64,000 nt of DNA from Ananas comosus. Lineage: Eukaryota > Streptophyta > Magnoliopsida > Poales > Bromeliaceae. Below, one piece after another: positions 48,901 through 59,926 of this stretch (positions are counted from its first letter, which is position 1; each line of letters begins with the position of its first letter). Under the pieces are notes generated by a model. The model was not told the origin of the DNA, did no database searches, and saw only the letters and a list, made by a program, of their open reading frames with translations. The position numbers and the translations under genes were made by a program. The DNA lies in NCBI RefSeq assembly GCF_001540865.1, contig NC_033641.1:5940516-6004515 (forward strand). Direction: 5' to 3'.

Positions 48901-49402
48901 TCGGGGCTTCTACCACGGTCGCCAAATAGACTTCACAACCACCCTTTATCATCTTCCTTGCCCGTGCCGCCGACACAGTCGCCGCGAAGAGCGAGCTTCT
49001 AGCTGCCCGATACACTAGCTTCTCTCGATTAGGCTCACAAAATATAATCACCTTACTTTCGCAATCTATCACGGCATAATACTTGGAGAGCCAGGTGGTC
49101 CCCAAGATCACGTCGAAACCCTACATTCGATTCAACACTAACAGGTTGATCGGCATGACCCAATCGACTATCGGCACTGGGCACGCTACACACTCTTCGT
49201 GAACATGGAAAGTATGCTCGACCGAATTCACCGTCCAATAGTCATAATGATGCACAATCTTAATGCCATGAGTCCTAGCGAATGATGCATCTATGAATGA
49301 ATGCGATGCACCAGTGTTGAATAAAGCTCTAGCTCTAGTGCCTCTGATCGAGATAATTCCTGCCATGATGTCGTTGGGAACAGGAATCGGCTCCTCCTCC
49401 AC
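45991..49402 (-). pseudogene. pol: pol of the minus gypsy element (PR-RT-RH-IN-chromodomain)
   Basis: Protease region, near 49320, reads FNTGASHSF: asparagine replaces the catalytic aspartate of the D-T/S-G motif. Reverse transcriptase (48758-47841) is open, but the active site reads FIDN at 48326-48315, so the second aspartate of the DD pair is lost. RNase H continues at 47807-47370 ([10 protein letters not shown]). The integrase zinc region lies near 47230-47110; the catalytic core and C-terminus run in another frame to 45991, with the D of SDRDP, the E of GQSERT, and a chromodomain-like end (REIRKLRNREIPYVKIRW). Breaks: frameshifts near 48755 and 47000-47170, stops near 49120, 47840 and 47368. 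Confidence 0.9.
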
Positions 49403-50647
49403 CTGAGTGGCAAAACCAGCCCACTCGGTGCTCTCAATGCCTCCGGCTGACGTGATGAAGATGAGCGTCCAGCCGACATAGCCGGTGGTAACCCCACCTG
49501 TTGCCTCGGGGTATAAGGAACTGATGCCGAGGTCGGTGCAGATGAACCCCAGCTAGGGCACTCTCGCGACACATGCCCAGGTTGGCCACACTTGAAGCAT
49601 TTCCCATCCCGCTGCGGGCATGACGGCGGTTGATGGTTGCCGCTGCAAATGACACAACGAGATGGCTTCCAACCCCTTGACTGCTGTCGGGGATACCGAG
49701 GGGGTTTCTTAGCGTTCGGCTGGCCCCCAGTGCTACCTGCTGTTCGCTTCTTGCTCTTCTCCTTGGCCTCGGCTGCGGATTCATGCTCCTCGCATTTGTG
49801 GGCATAGCCATGCTCCGCCCACAATGCCCGATCAAAGACCTCCGCAAAGGTCGTGAGCTTAAGGATTTGCACGGCCCTATGAATCCCCGGCCGCAATCCT
49901 CGGGGAAACAGTCTGCTTGGTCCCAGTCATCCCTAACAATATCCGAGACGCAGTCAACGAGGTTGGAGAACTCCTGCTCGTAGTCTGCCACCGAGCGATC
50001 CCCTTGCCTCAACTTGCGGAATTTCTCTTGTAGCTTCCGCTTCGCCGTATCGGGGAAGTAATTGGCGAACACCGCCCTCCGGAACTCCTCCCACAACATA
50101 GGCGGAAGATCGGGCGATCGATCCCGCCTAACACGCTTCCACCACACCTTCGCCGCCTTCTCGAGGCAATGTGTGGTCCTTCTCCAAGGTGTTAAGGTCG
50201 TCGAAAAGTGTCTCCATGGAGTCGATCCAGGACTCCACCACCGCCGGTTCCACCACTCCCCCTTCGAAGGTAGATGGGTTGAACTTTTGAAACTGAATGA
50301 GAGCCGCGAACGCGCGCTCCCGCTCCGCCTCCTCCGCCACACTACCGGGGTTCGAGGTTCCCGATCCAGCCGGCACCATCGTAACTGGCATGGCTGCCGC
50401 GGCCACACCCTCGGCCGCACTCGGCACCACTGCAGGAGGCGTAGGGTGCACGGCTTCCACGGGAGTCCCCTTGGCGCTGTACGGATTCCGCCTGCTGCCG
50501 CACTACGCCAATAAGCGCGGCCATCTGCTCCCGAAGCTCCCCGTCGCCACCTGCTCCGGGTTGCATAGGAGCCGTACTTGACTCCTCGGCCATAGACCTT
50601 GTCCGCGGTCGACCACGAGGCAACTTAGGTCGTCCACGAGGCGGCAT
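49403..50647 (-). pseudogene. gag: gag of the minus gypsy element
   Basis: The ATG at 50647 gives MPPRGRPKLPRGRPRTRS, a basic start like that of Tekay gag. Pieces follow in three frames: a linker to about 50470, the region ALIQFQKFNPSTFEG near 50310-50260, the capsid part NYFPDTAKRKLQEKFRKL near 50060-50005, and the zinc knuckle CFKCGQPGHVSREC near 49605-49560. At least three frame changes are needed (about 50470, 50170, 49900), so no full Gag can be made from this copy as written. Some shifts may be base-calling errors. Confidence 0.85.
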
Positions 50648-50966
50648 TACTTCCTGAAACGAAGCAACTCACGTTAGTTACTTAGACAACATACTCGATT
50701 ATACCCAATCCGGCGAAAGCATAAAAGTGTATTCATTTCCATTCCAAAGCGTCATGTCGTCGGCTGCCGATCACAACACAAGGAAAAGAAAACAAATAAC
50801 AACTTAAGTTTAGTCCCTAACCACATTAGAGACATAATTACACCGACCCAATCCATGCCTTCGCTATAACTTGTTCAACGTCACTCACGTTTTCTAGATC
50901 CTTAAGGTTTTTCCATTCCTAAGGGTCTCTAGGTCCACCCTATGCTTTCACTTTTGGCTCTTTTAC

Positions 50967-50978
50967 GCTCTGATACCA
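50967..50978 (-). other. primer-binding site, tRNA-iMet type
   Basis: Minus-strand 'tggtatcagagc' lies 7 bases inside the 5' LTR end, as in the + gypsy element. Confidence 0.9.
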
Positions 50979-50985
50979 TCTTATC

Positions 50986-53521
50986 TGTCATGCCCCGAGC
51001 CCGATCCCTTTGGCCGGTTCGAGAGCGTCGAACAGACGCCGAACGGACAGAGCTTTCCCTGTCCGCCCAAGGCTAAACAACAAGTATCAATAGAGTATAA
51101 ATTTGCATAAGCGGAAGCATACACAATGGCTTGCATGAGGGCAAGCAATAGCCAATAGTGAAAGTAAACAACTACACTTAGGAAATTAATTACAATTTGC
51201 ATCATTTCTTTTTACATCCTAATCTTCCAAAATATAACATTGATATTAAATGAATTCTTTTACATCATTCATTTCCTTTCATTTAACAACCATAATCATC
51301 AAATACAAAAGATGATAATAAAAAGGGTATGCAACTACAAAATAAAACATCTCAGGCGGCCTCTACCTAGGGCGTGATGCCCTTACCACGGTCGTCTACA
51401 GGCTCGCTCGGTCCCGGCTCTGTGGAAATAAATAGGGGTATAAGAACTACAACAAAGTTCCCAGTGGGTTCGGCAACCAACCACGCCGACTATCCCACTA
51501 GGTCTAATCAGGTATAATAGAATAAAAGAAAGAAAGTAACCTACTAACAAATGCAACTATTATGCCTGAACAATAAGAATGCGATGCTCGATATAATGCT
51601 CATGAGGAATGCAATATTTCAATTTCTTTACCCAATCTCTTGGCTAACCCGTAGGTTTTGCCCTCAACAAACTCACCAACCCAAAATCCTATTTAACCGG
51701 GGAGATACCCGCTACAACCCGATAGGACCGTCCTCTGGGGAGATACCCGCTACGACCCAATGATGTCGACTTCGGAGCACATCGCCCGAGGGGGAGCTAC
51801 CACCCTCGAGCAAGGACTAAAAGGTGAGTACGATCAATCCTACATTGAGGATTCCAAGTTCAATCCGTTCCTTAACTTTAAGAAAAACCATGCTCAAATG
51901 ACCCTTAACTCTAAGGTTGAAATATCACAATGTCTCAATCATTCTTTGCTTTGCATTCTTTACTATCACTAGTGTCATATACACTACCAAGTTTTTGTAC
52001 TCATGCCGCACTTGTTCTCTAAGTGCTATGTTCTTGTTTTCACACCAAATATCACACTCGTTTTCTAAGTGTTCTAGACTCATCAATGTCACTTACTAGA
52101 TCTATGTCCATGTGTCACTTTTGTTCACTAGCCCCTCTAGGTTCTTGTCACTTGTTATGCATAAATAGGGTTATAATTCTCACATTCTTACAAGTATCTC
52201 ATATGAAATTAAATTCACAATCATGCAATAAAAGCTCACAATTAACCCTACTATGCAAGATGCTCAATATATACATATATGTTCAAACATGACACTATAG
52301 ACATAAAGGGATTTCCGAGGTCCTTGGAATGCACCACCCACCTTAGACGGTTGTAGGGATGCTACGGTGAATTTCTTGGAATTTTTGAAGCCCTAGTCCG
52401 CGTGCTGCGACTATCTGTACGAAAAATGACGTTTTTGTAAATAACTTTGCGTACACTTGTCGGATGGTCGAACCGAGCGTTCCAACGCGTTTAAAACACC
52501 CTCAATTAGGTTTCTACATGATCAAAATAGATCAAAATCCAACTTGGGCAAAACCCCTCTTTGGGATGCCCTAGCATAGTATCTATTAAATTCTAGGGTT
52601 TGATCTTTTGTACAAGCAAAAGAAAGCTTGTTGAAGCATTAGGAACTACGTTAGAACCTTCCTAAACCATTTCTAGGGCTTAAAATACAAACCCTAGAAA
52701 TCCCCCATTAGAGCTCCATGAAGAAAACTAGGGTTTCATGGTATTCAAAGCTCTACTACTCTTTTAAAGCCTCTAAAGAGACCAAAACTTAAGAACTTAG
52801 GGTTTAAAACCAAACCCTAAAAGAAATCTCACAAAAACTCACTTCTATTCCCAAGCTCTACCAAGTCCTCCTTGTTGGAGAGCTTCTAAAACCACTAAAG
52901 CCACCCAAGATCCCTCCTCAAACGTCTTCTTCTTCTTCTCCTTCAAGCCCTAGGTAATTTCTAGAGAGAGAGGAGAGGAAATGAGAGGGAGAGAGGTGTG
53001 TGTGTGTGTGCTGTGAAAAGGGGAGGGGGATGGGCCATATAACATGTTGCAACAATTGCAACTAAGTCCCCCAACTCTTTCTCTGTGCACTGCCCAGACT
53101 GGGCATTTTTCGCAGTGAGGGACCAGTCTCCCCGACATGGAACCGGTCCCCGAGAGCTTCTCCCGCGGACTGCGCAGGCTGCGCGCGAAGCAACCGGTCT
53201 CCCTCGATAGGACCGGTCTCTGGGGGACCGGTCTCTCCTCACAGGGACCGGTTCCCGAGAGCTGATTTTCCAGGACTTAGCCGATTTCTCGGCCATCTCG
53301 CTGCCTACGTGTTCTGGGACCGGTCTCTCCCACCAGGGACCGGTCCCAGAGAGCACAAAACCTGCAGTTTGCAGATTTTGATTTCCAAAGCTCTCGAAGG
53401 TCCCTAGTAATGCACTTTTGCATTATTTGACGCCTTCGGCCTCTCCGAAGTGTACCAACCTCGTACTTTGGTCAATTTGACCAAGGTTCGAATTTAATTA
53501 CCGAGGTTTCGGTATGTTGCA
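50986..53521 (-). repeat. 5' LTR of the minus gypsy element
   Basis: 2536 bp, ends TGCAACATACC..GGGGCATGACA on the minus strand. Includes the ACCGGT palindrome cluster (53118-53350), a GT run near 52996 and a CTT-rich run near 52925. Confidence 0.92.
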
Positions 53522-53526
53522 CGACG

Positions 53527-55040
53527 GGAGGACGTTCTAGCTAGGCTATAGTAGTGGTCGTCACCATGGTTACTTTCTCTTTCTGCGTTTAATAATTTAA
53601 ATAATGAATGGTTCAGTTAGATAATCACTATTATTGTGAGAAAATTCACCCATTTCGGGAAAGTCAGACCCACCCGATATACGACGCCTCATGTCGAACA
53701 ACAAGCGCAAGGAATCTGAAGTCTCCAAGTCCCCTTGCAATAATTAAAAATCAGCTAAGAGCTGAATTACATTCTTAAGGCAAAATCCTCACCTTATACA
53801 AGGTTGTAGCTCGAATCCCTGATTTGGTTCACTTTAGTACCTCAAGTTTATCCTCTAAAGGCTCTCCAATAGCAGCCGAAGATAATCCGAAGGTCCATCG
53901 CAACCATGCTGCGAACAATCGCCAAAACAGCATTAAAACACTATATACTAGATAATCTAGTCAGAATCTCGCTTAATCAGTTTTCTAACTGAAAATTCTG
54001 CTTACTCCTGGTTGAAACACCCTCTAAACCAGCCTCCAAGGTCAGTAATTCAACTCAAATAGATTCGAAAACCTGCTGCAAACAAAATTCCAAAACTGCA
54101 TCAAGTTGCTTGATTAAACTTCGTATAGTTTCGAAATAAAGTCATTAGTTAACTAATTACCTTTGCCAAGCCTCAAACCAGCTTTTCCTTGAATTAAAGT
54201 GCAGAAATCACAGCTAGATAACCCCTCTCTAGCTACTGGAATTCCCCTCTCTCTCTCTCAGCTGGGAGCAATGATACCAAAACAACTCAATTTTCAACAT
54301 TAAACCTCAAACTAGAGAAATCTTAAATGATTTACCTTTAACCAACTTTAAAGCAACCTTTCTCTGAGCTAGAGTGGTTAATTCATAACTAAATAACCCT
54401 TCTTTACTGTTCAAAACAGGCTCTAATTCAGTTGGAAACAAAAAAATCCAAATGACTCAAAATTCGATATGAAATCGCAAACTAGAGAGAAATCAAATTA
54501 ATTACCTCTCTACAGTTGAGATTCAGCTTTTCTGAGAATAAAACTCACAAAAACTTAGTGAAACACCTCCTCCCCACGTACCCAGAGCTTCCTTCAAGTT
54601 TCCAAGTCAGCAAACATCAAGCGGAACGCGCAATCGACGCGAATCGGCGACTTTCGCGTAGAGAGAGAAAAACCCTAGAGAGAGAAAAAGGGAGAAGGTG
54701 GGAGAAGCTTTCTCTGAACTCCAGCATGCTTATCTGAACATCAGGGGTTGAGCAGGGAGCTTGTAGATAAACTTGGGTAGTGAAATGACCAAATTCTCCT
54801 TGCTGCCCCGCAGCTGCTGCCATTGCTGCTTGCTGTACCGATACAGCATAATGCCTGTACCGATACACAATGCAGAAATGACCCAATTCGCAGGAGCAAT
54901 GCACTTTCTTGTCTCCGACAATCCAATCACGCTCGAACTTATTCATAAACATTTTTAAACTCTTTAGAATATGTAGGAAGGTTCCGCTTATCATTCCACA
55001 CACTCGAACTCCGCAAATTGCAAAAGTTCAGTGTATTACA
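53527..55040. repeat. non-coding block with about 170-bp degenerate tandem repeats
   Basis: Units beginning with 'ttacct' occur at about 54156, 54331 and 54501, each containing 'aaaccctc/aacccttc'-like and 'caaactagagaga' words at similar positions. The right end 'gttcagtgtattaca' (55040) would read TGTAATACACTGAAC on the minus strand, resembling an LTR start, but no partner end or duplication was found. Frames around 54516-55003 are not recognisable. Confidence 0.5.
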
Positions 55041-56939
55041 GACTTATATACAAATATTGCATTATTAATTTAATATGATCAAATTAGGATAAAGTTCAAG
55101 TCGAATCAAATTAGAATTTGATCGATCTAACAAATTAAGGAAACAATAAATTTAAATATAGATTTATTCTTATCCTTAATGGTTATTATATTAAAAAGAG
55201 GATTATTTCTCTCTATATAATATATGGGAGTTTTTAGAAAACTTTAGCCGTCATCTCTCTTCCTCTCTCTTTCCTTATCTCTTTTTCTCTAGTAAGAAAG
55301 ACATTCTTTGCAAGGGAGCTAGCACCCCGGTGAGGATATCGATCAAATCACCAACCTCGTGTGGATACCTATAGAGGCCAGACGTGCGTGCGGCTTCAAG
55401 AGAACCTTATTCCATTACTGTCAAATTGCGGTAAAGATCTACCCGCTCAAAGGTAAAGCTTGGATCTTCCTTTTCTTTTTTAATCTTAAAGAACATGAGG
55501 GATCCTAATTACATGATTTTTTAGGTCAAATCTGGAGTTTTAAAAATCGAATTTGTTTGATTTTATTTTCGCTATGATTTTAGCGTACGCAATTTTCTAA
55601 CAATATGCATTATTCATGTATGATCACAAGGCAACCCCCTCTAACTTCACTATTTTCTTCTCAGTCCCCCACCAACACCCGCAATGTGCTTGGAAGGCCC
55701 TCTCTTCACAATTTCGTGCGATTCGATGCAAGAATTATCAAAATTTTATAAAAACACCCCTCGATGAAAATTCCTCTCTTGAAATTCAAATCTGTGTTAT
55801 CTTGCATAGAAGTGCCGGAATTTCGCAAAATTGCATTGGTGTGTTCCTCTCTCAATCCGCTTTCATTCGAGTCCCTCCGCTCGCCAAAACTCTAAGGTCT
55901 CACATGAAATGATAGCTTCTTCGCGACGTATTCTATTTCCACAAATTGCTAAATTTGCAATTTAGCCCTCCAAACTTGGAGTTTGTTACCAAAAAATCAC
56001 TAATGAGTGTATTTTGCACAATGACACCTTTTCCTGGAGTTTCATCCAATTCAGCACATAAAATGTTGTCTTTTCGGTAAAAGCTCAATTTCCCTAATTG
56101 ACCACTTTTTGAATTTCGCTTAACACAACGCTTTAGCCTCACAGAATTCGAAACGGACTTCACTACAACTTCCAGCACTGTTGGACATTAAAGTGGTGAT
56201 TTCATTTAGTCGGAAATGAGTCCTTTTAGCGAAATACTCGGTCCTCTTTCCAATTTCCTATTTGAACTTAGAAATTCAAATTAATATTTAAATTTTAAAT
56301 TTTAAATATTAATTTCTCGAATTTGAAATTTCAATTTCCTATAATTTTGGAATCAAAATATGTAAACTCGAATGTAGCTCAATTTGTATGAGATAATTTT
56401 CGTAATTGTAAACTTTAAAGTTGTTTAAAGTTGAATGTTTTAAAGTAATAACTATACTCTGGTATTGCATGTACTAATATTGTGTAAATTGTTATTGCAT
56501 GTATTAATATTGTGTATATTGTGTTATGATTGTACAAGTTGGAATGTGATTCCGCTTCAAGCTGATAGAAAAAAGCCTCTCATCCGTTTGGCAGGTCTAT
56601 CGCACATGTCCGAGCAGGCCCGATTGTCGATCTCGGGGAACGACATAAAAACAGAAGGATAGTCAAAAACCAATGAAAACAAACAAATCCAATATAAATA
56701 AACCTGATGGTTTTTTTTGGCAAGATACTGTCATACAACTGTAATAATGGTACAATTTGTCATTGATTTCGCTTCTTCCTTTTTTTCCCCCCTTTTTCAC
56801 CATGTCAACAAACTGTTATGGAAGCTCCACAAAAGCATAGTCCATGATCGGAGAACACAAATTAATGCACAAATAATTTTCCAAACACAACCAAGCCCAT
56901 GTATATAGAATTTTACAAAGTAGTGAAGTTGAAGGTATT
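55041..56939. other. no gene recognised
   Basis: 55310-55470 has a moderate-GC segment ('cgtgtggatacctatagagg') that resembles retroelement leader sequence, without proof. 56280-56312 is an AT hairpin. 56700-56939 is probably the 3' flank of the ABHD17-like exon. Frames of 60-98 codons lack recognisable features. Confidence 0.45.
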
Positions 56940-57422
56940 TCACCCAGCCCATATTCTGTCCAACCTGTCGACGCTCTTCCTTCCTCTGTCCAGCTGATCG
57001 GTGTTCCTTCTCGATCTCTCGAGGCAGTCCACGCTCCTCCTAGACTTATCGAAGTGGTCAAATGAGACCCTAAGCTTATCTGACTTCTCCACATTGCTGT
57101 ATCTGTACTCATTAGTTCTCAACTTGTCTATGCTAGACCTTGATTTGTCTCTTCGGTCTGTGCTCTTTCTCGCCGGTTCAAAAAAACGGTCGGTGCTTTT
57201 CCGAGAAGGCTCAAACTGGTCATTGCTTTTCCTCCAATCATTTCTAGTGGAAGGTGATTTCTCGACAGTGAATATAAACTTCTTGAGATGTTTGAGGTAA
57301 TCCGGGAAGAGCTCTAAATTGCAGTGTTTTCCTCCTTTAAGCCATAGGGGCTCATATTTCTCCCTACAGAGTTCCCAAAGCTGCTTTCCGTGAGACCAAT
57401 CCACAACTTCATCTGTTGTTCC
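56940..57422 (-). CDS. last exon of an ABHD17-like alpha/beta hydrolase
   Basis: The family comprises serine hydrolases of the ABHD17 group; members act as acyl-protein thioesterases at membranes. The exon opens after a minus-strand acceptor 'ttctacag' at 57423 and reads [18 protein letters not shown], where the aspartate is the expected acid of the triad. It continues with [19 protein letters not shown], which carries the expected catalytic histidine. The tail is a run of Arg-Lys-Ser-x-Asp repeats ([22 protein letters not shown]) ending at the stop at 56940-56942, as in plant ABHD17-like proteins. The nucleophile serine and N-terminus must lie upstream, beyond the Tat element. Whether the gene is intact cannot be judged here. 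Confidence 0.85.
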   Translation of the reverse strand, partial: GTTDEVVDWSHGKQLWELCREKYEPLWLKGGKHCNLELFPDYLKHLKKFIFTVEKSPSTRNDWRKSNDQFEPSRKSTDRFFEPARKSTDRRDKSRSSIDKLRTNEYRYSNVEKSDKLRVSFDHFDKSRRSVDCLERSRRNTDQLDRGRKSVDRLDRIWAG

Positions 57423-57744
57423 CTGTAGAAGAGAATAACAAAGTGTCTTACCAAGTGACAGAACAAATTAAGCAAAAGGAGGAAAAACAAAAATAAAACA
57501 AAAAACAGAAGGAAAGAAAGAGAGAGAGAGCCGAATGAACCTAGAAAGCCTCCAACTAGGCGCATAATGCATGATGCAAACACTAAATTTTACTAAATTT
57601 GAAAGTGGCGCTGCTTTTAGTGATTCAACACATTATTTTGAATTCTGAACACGACAGAACATTTCCAGAAAATCTAGTAACTGCATGTTAATGAAACAAC
57701 TCACGCAGATGAACATAGCAATCTACTGAGATACAAAATGCTAA
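57423..57744 (-). other. intron of the ABHD17-like gene
   Basis: Sequence upstream of the last exon; the acceptor is at 57423-57428 and a pyrimidine-rich stretch on the minus strand (57470-57540) precedes it. No coding frame continues. Confidence 0.65.
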
Positions 57745-57752
57745 TACTTAAC

Positions 57753-58263
57753 TAGAGATGTCAACGGGTTGGATTCGGGGCGGATTTTAAAAAACCCGAA
57801 TCCAAACCCAACTCCAAACCCGAGACCCGAACCCGAACCCGAACCCAATGGATTTTAAAAATCCATATCCAAACCCGAACCCGACCAAAAATCCGAAACC
57901 CGAAACCGAACCCGAACCCGAAAATTTGACCGGAAACAATTATTTCTTTTTTCAATATTTCAAAATATATTAAATTAAATCTAAATTTTTAAAATACAAA
58001 TTCAAATATAACATCAAATTTTTTTATATATATTATATATAATACAAAATAAATTCGGGTTCGGGTCGGGTTCAGGCCGGGTTCGGGTTCGGGTTCGGGT
58101 TCGGGTCGGGTACAATCAAAATCCATATCCGAATCCATATCCGTCGGATTTCTATTTTTTATATCCATATCCGAATCCATATCCATATCCATCGGATATA
58201 TCCGTTTCATTCGGGTTCGGGTTCGGATAAAATTTCGGGTATCCATACCCATTGACATCCCTA
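57753..58263. mobile_element. hAT-type MITE with 8-bp target duplication
   Basis: 511 bp. It starts 'tagagatgtcaacgggtt' and ends 'acccattgacatcccta' (inverted). The perfect 8-bp duplication TACTTAAC flanks it at 57745-57752 and 58264-58271. The arms are arrays of CCCGAA / TTCGGG and 'atccatatcc' words that can pair to form a long hairpin. Frames rich in Asp-Met or Phe-Gly are repeat translations. It lies in the intron of the ABHD17-like gene. Confidence 0.95.
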
Positions 58264-58271
58264 TACTTAAC

Positions 58272-58672
58272 CAACATGTATCGGGAGCATAAGCTTGTAT
58301 GCTGATGAAACAACTAATCTGAATGACCATATCAACTTATTCACATCAAACTACTAATACTAAACATTTAACATATGTTGATCGCCTAAGATTGTAAACC
58401 TCACGAATGAAAGGAGAGACGACCATTAAGACTGAGTACAGCACTACTTATTAGCATGATACCTTGAAGTTTCAAATAGGGAAACGTCTTGTATGGTAAA
58501 CGTCTTGTATGGCAGCTGTCATGTACTTGCATCCTTAGCGCTTGTAACCATCCAAATGACTCCATTCCGATTCTAGAAACATAAAAAGTTTAAGTTTATC
58601 GGCGTGTGTGGGTGTCCGCATAAAGACTCCCCACAAAAAATTCAACTCCAGAACTTACATTATGATTGTTAT
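58272..58672 (-). other. intron or flank between MITE and Tat LTR
   Basis: Sequence of ordinary composition with no recognisable exon on either strand; most simply the rest of the intron into which the Tat element inserted. Confidence 0.5.
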
Positions 58673-59440
58673 TGTTGCGTGCCGAATGTCCCGACCCTTG
58701 ATCCGGTCAATAATTCTCCTCGAAAAGATCGTCAGGATGCGAGACGGCTGCGGATTATGACCCTCGAAGTATGCGCCCACAGAGGATCAAGCGATTAGGC
58801 CGATGAGGGATCGAATCAGCCGGGTTCGAAAACCTCCGCAGTAAATTCGCTTCGGCAGGATGAGCCGAATGGAGAGGGGAAGCCCAGAATTCGACTAAGA
58901 GACGAGCCGAATGGCCAAACAACTTGTGATCTGATCGGCAGGAAGAGCCGAAGATGACTTTCTATTAATAGCAAAAGAAAAAAATACACAAACAGGGGAG
59001 TGATGGCCAGAGGGCAGACAGACTCCAAGTATGGGAACAGAGGAGTGATGCCCGTAGGGCAGACAGACTCCGAGTATGGAAAATTACAGGAACTACTCCT
59101 AAGGAAAGCAGTAAATGCGGGAATTGAAAGATGCAGAAAAATAAAGGTGGTCTTTTGTGCGCAGGGGCGAAGACCCTTCTTTTAGGGTGCCGCATGCCTA
59201 TTTATAAAGTTGCCCTTGCAATTTAGTTATCATCAATGCACGATCGGCCACTATCTCATGATTTGTAGGACCACCTTCGGCCGATTGGAACTGCTCATAA
59301 CTGCTTGCGGTTGCTACGTTTTTTGAACAGACGCGGCTCATATCTTCTGGCGCGTATTATATACTCCCGGTCCACCATTTTGACATGGGTCATGGATGTA
59401 GTCCCGGCTTGCCAGCTGTCCGCACCGAATTGGCCGAACA
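58673..59440 (-). repeat. 3' LTR of the Tat element
   Basis: TG..CA ends ('tgttgcgtgccg' to 'attggccgaaca'), 768 bp, homologous to the solo LTR at 41573-42286. It holds 'agccgaatg' words, a duplicated 'gtgatg(g)cc..agggcagacagactcc' pair (about 58999-59075), and a minus-strand TATA box at about 59199-59209. The left edge could be a few bases off. Confidence 0.78.
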
Positions 59441-59456
59441 ATTGCCCCCTCGGCAG
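59441..59456 (-). other. polypurine tract of the Tat element
   Basis: Minus strand reads 'ctgccgagggggcaat' directly before the LTR start TGTTCGGCC, which fixes the element's orientation. Confidence 0.75.
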
Positions 59457-59926
59457 CTTTCGAAGCGATGCTTCGGTAGCTGGCGTTATCTTTCGAACCC
59501 TTAGTATACTTTTCGTCTTATCCTTTGAAAATAAGTGCGATCCGAAGCGTCTTCCTCGGTTCAATCAAATTCAAATTCTCTGACATAATCTGCAACAATC
59601 CGTAACACAATCTTTTGTACGGTTTAATTTTGGCCACTAATTCTCTTTTTTATGGCCTTGATCACATTCTCTGCTTTTGTCTCATACGCGGCATTAATTA
59701 GGTCATCTTAATTACCGCCGTTTAATCATCATTAAAGCCGACCTCGAAACTCGCTTCGATCTGACGGTTCGACTCTAAGGCCTTTCTTCTTCTCCAAGCT
59801 TTTACCTTTTTGTCTCTCCTATTACCAAACTTTTACCTTTTTGTCTTTTTTATTTCTTCTTCGTTTTCCAGGAGACTCTTCTTTCGCTTCTTTTGGCGTC
59901 TTCTTCATTTTCTTTTGCTTCGAAGA
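59457..59926 (+). other. leader/promoter region of the antisense PMD gene
   Basis: Between the polypurine tract and the ATG at 59927. The last 170 bases are pyrimidine-rich (59780-59920), like a plant 5' leader. No convincing TATA box was found. Confidence 0.4.

Larger units (their letters stand above)
43392..53521 (-). mobile_element. complete but decayed Ty3/gypsy element, Tekay/Del chromovirus type, minus strand
   Basis: 10,130 bp between 5-bp duplications CGACG (43387-43391 and 53522-53526). Read on the minus strand: 5' LTR (53521-50986), tRNA-iMet primer site, gag, protease, reverse transcriptase, RNase H, integrase, chromodomain-like end, polypurine tract, 3' LTR (45926-43392). It is related to the + element at 21763 in protein and layout, but the LTR ends differ, so it is a different family. 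Frameshifts, stops and changed catalytic residues make it non-autonomous. Confidence 0.93.

Noticed and set aside
57387..57404. Translation start of the ABHD17-like protein at 57404
   Set aside because: The codon is GTG inside the conserved VVDWSHG motif; the exon extends to a splice acceptor at 57423.
57780..58240. Interstitial telomere repeat
   Set aside because: The unit is CGGGTT/CCCGAA, not the plant TTTAGGG, and it is confined within a hAT MITE with its own target duplication.
59810..59926. Upstream ATG at 59810 as the PMD start
   Set aside because: The extra 39 residues are Phe/Leu/Ser-rich translation of a pyrimidine-rich leader; the conserved region begins after the ATG at 59927.
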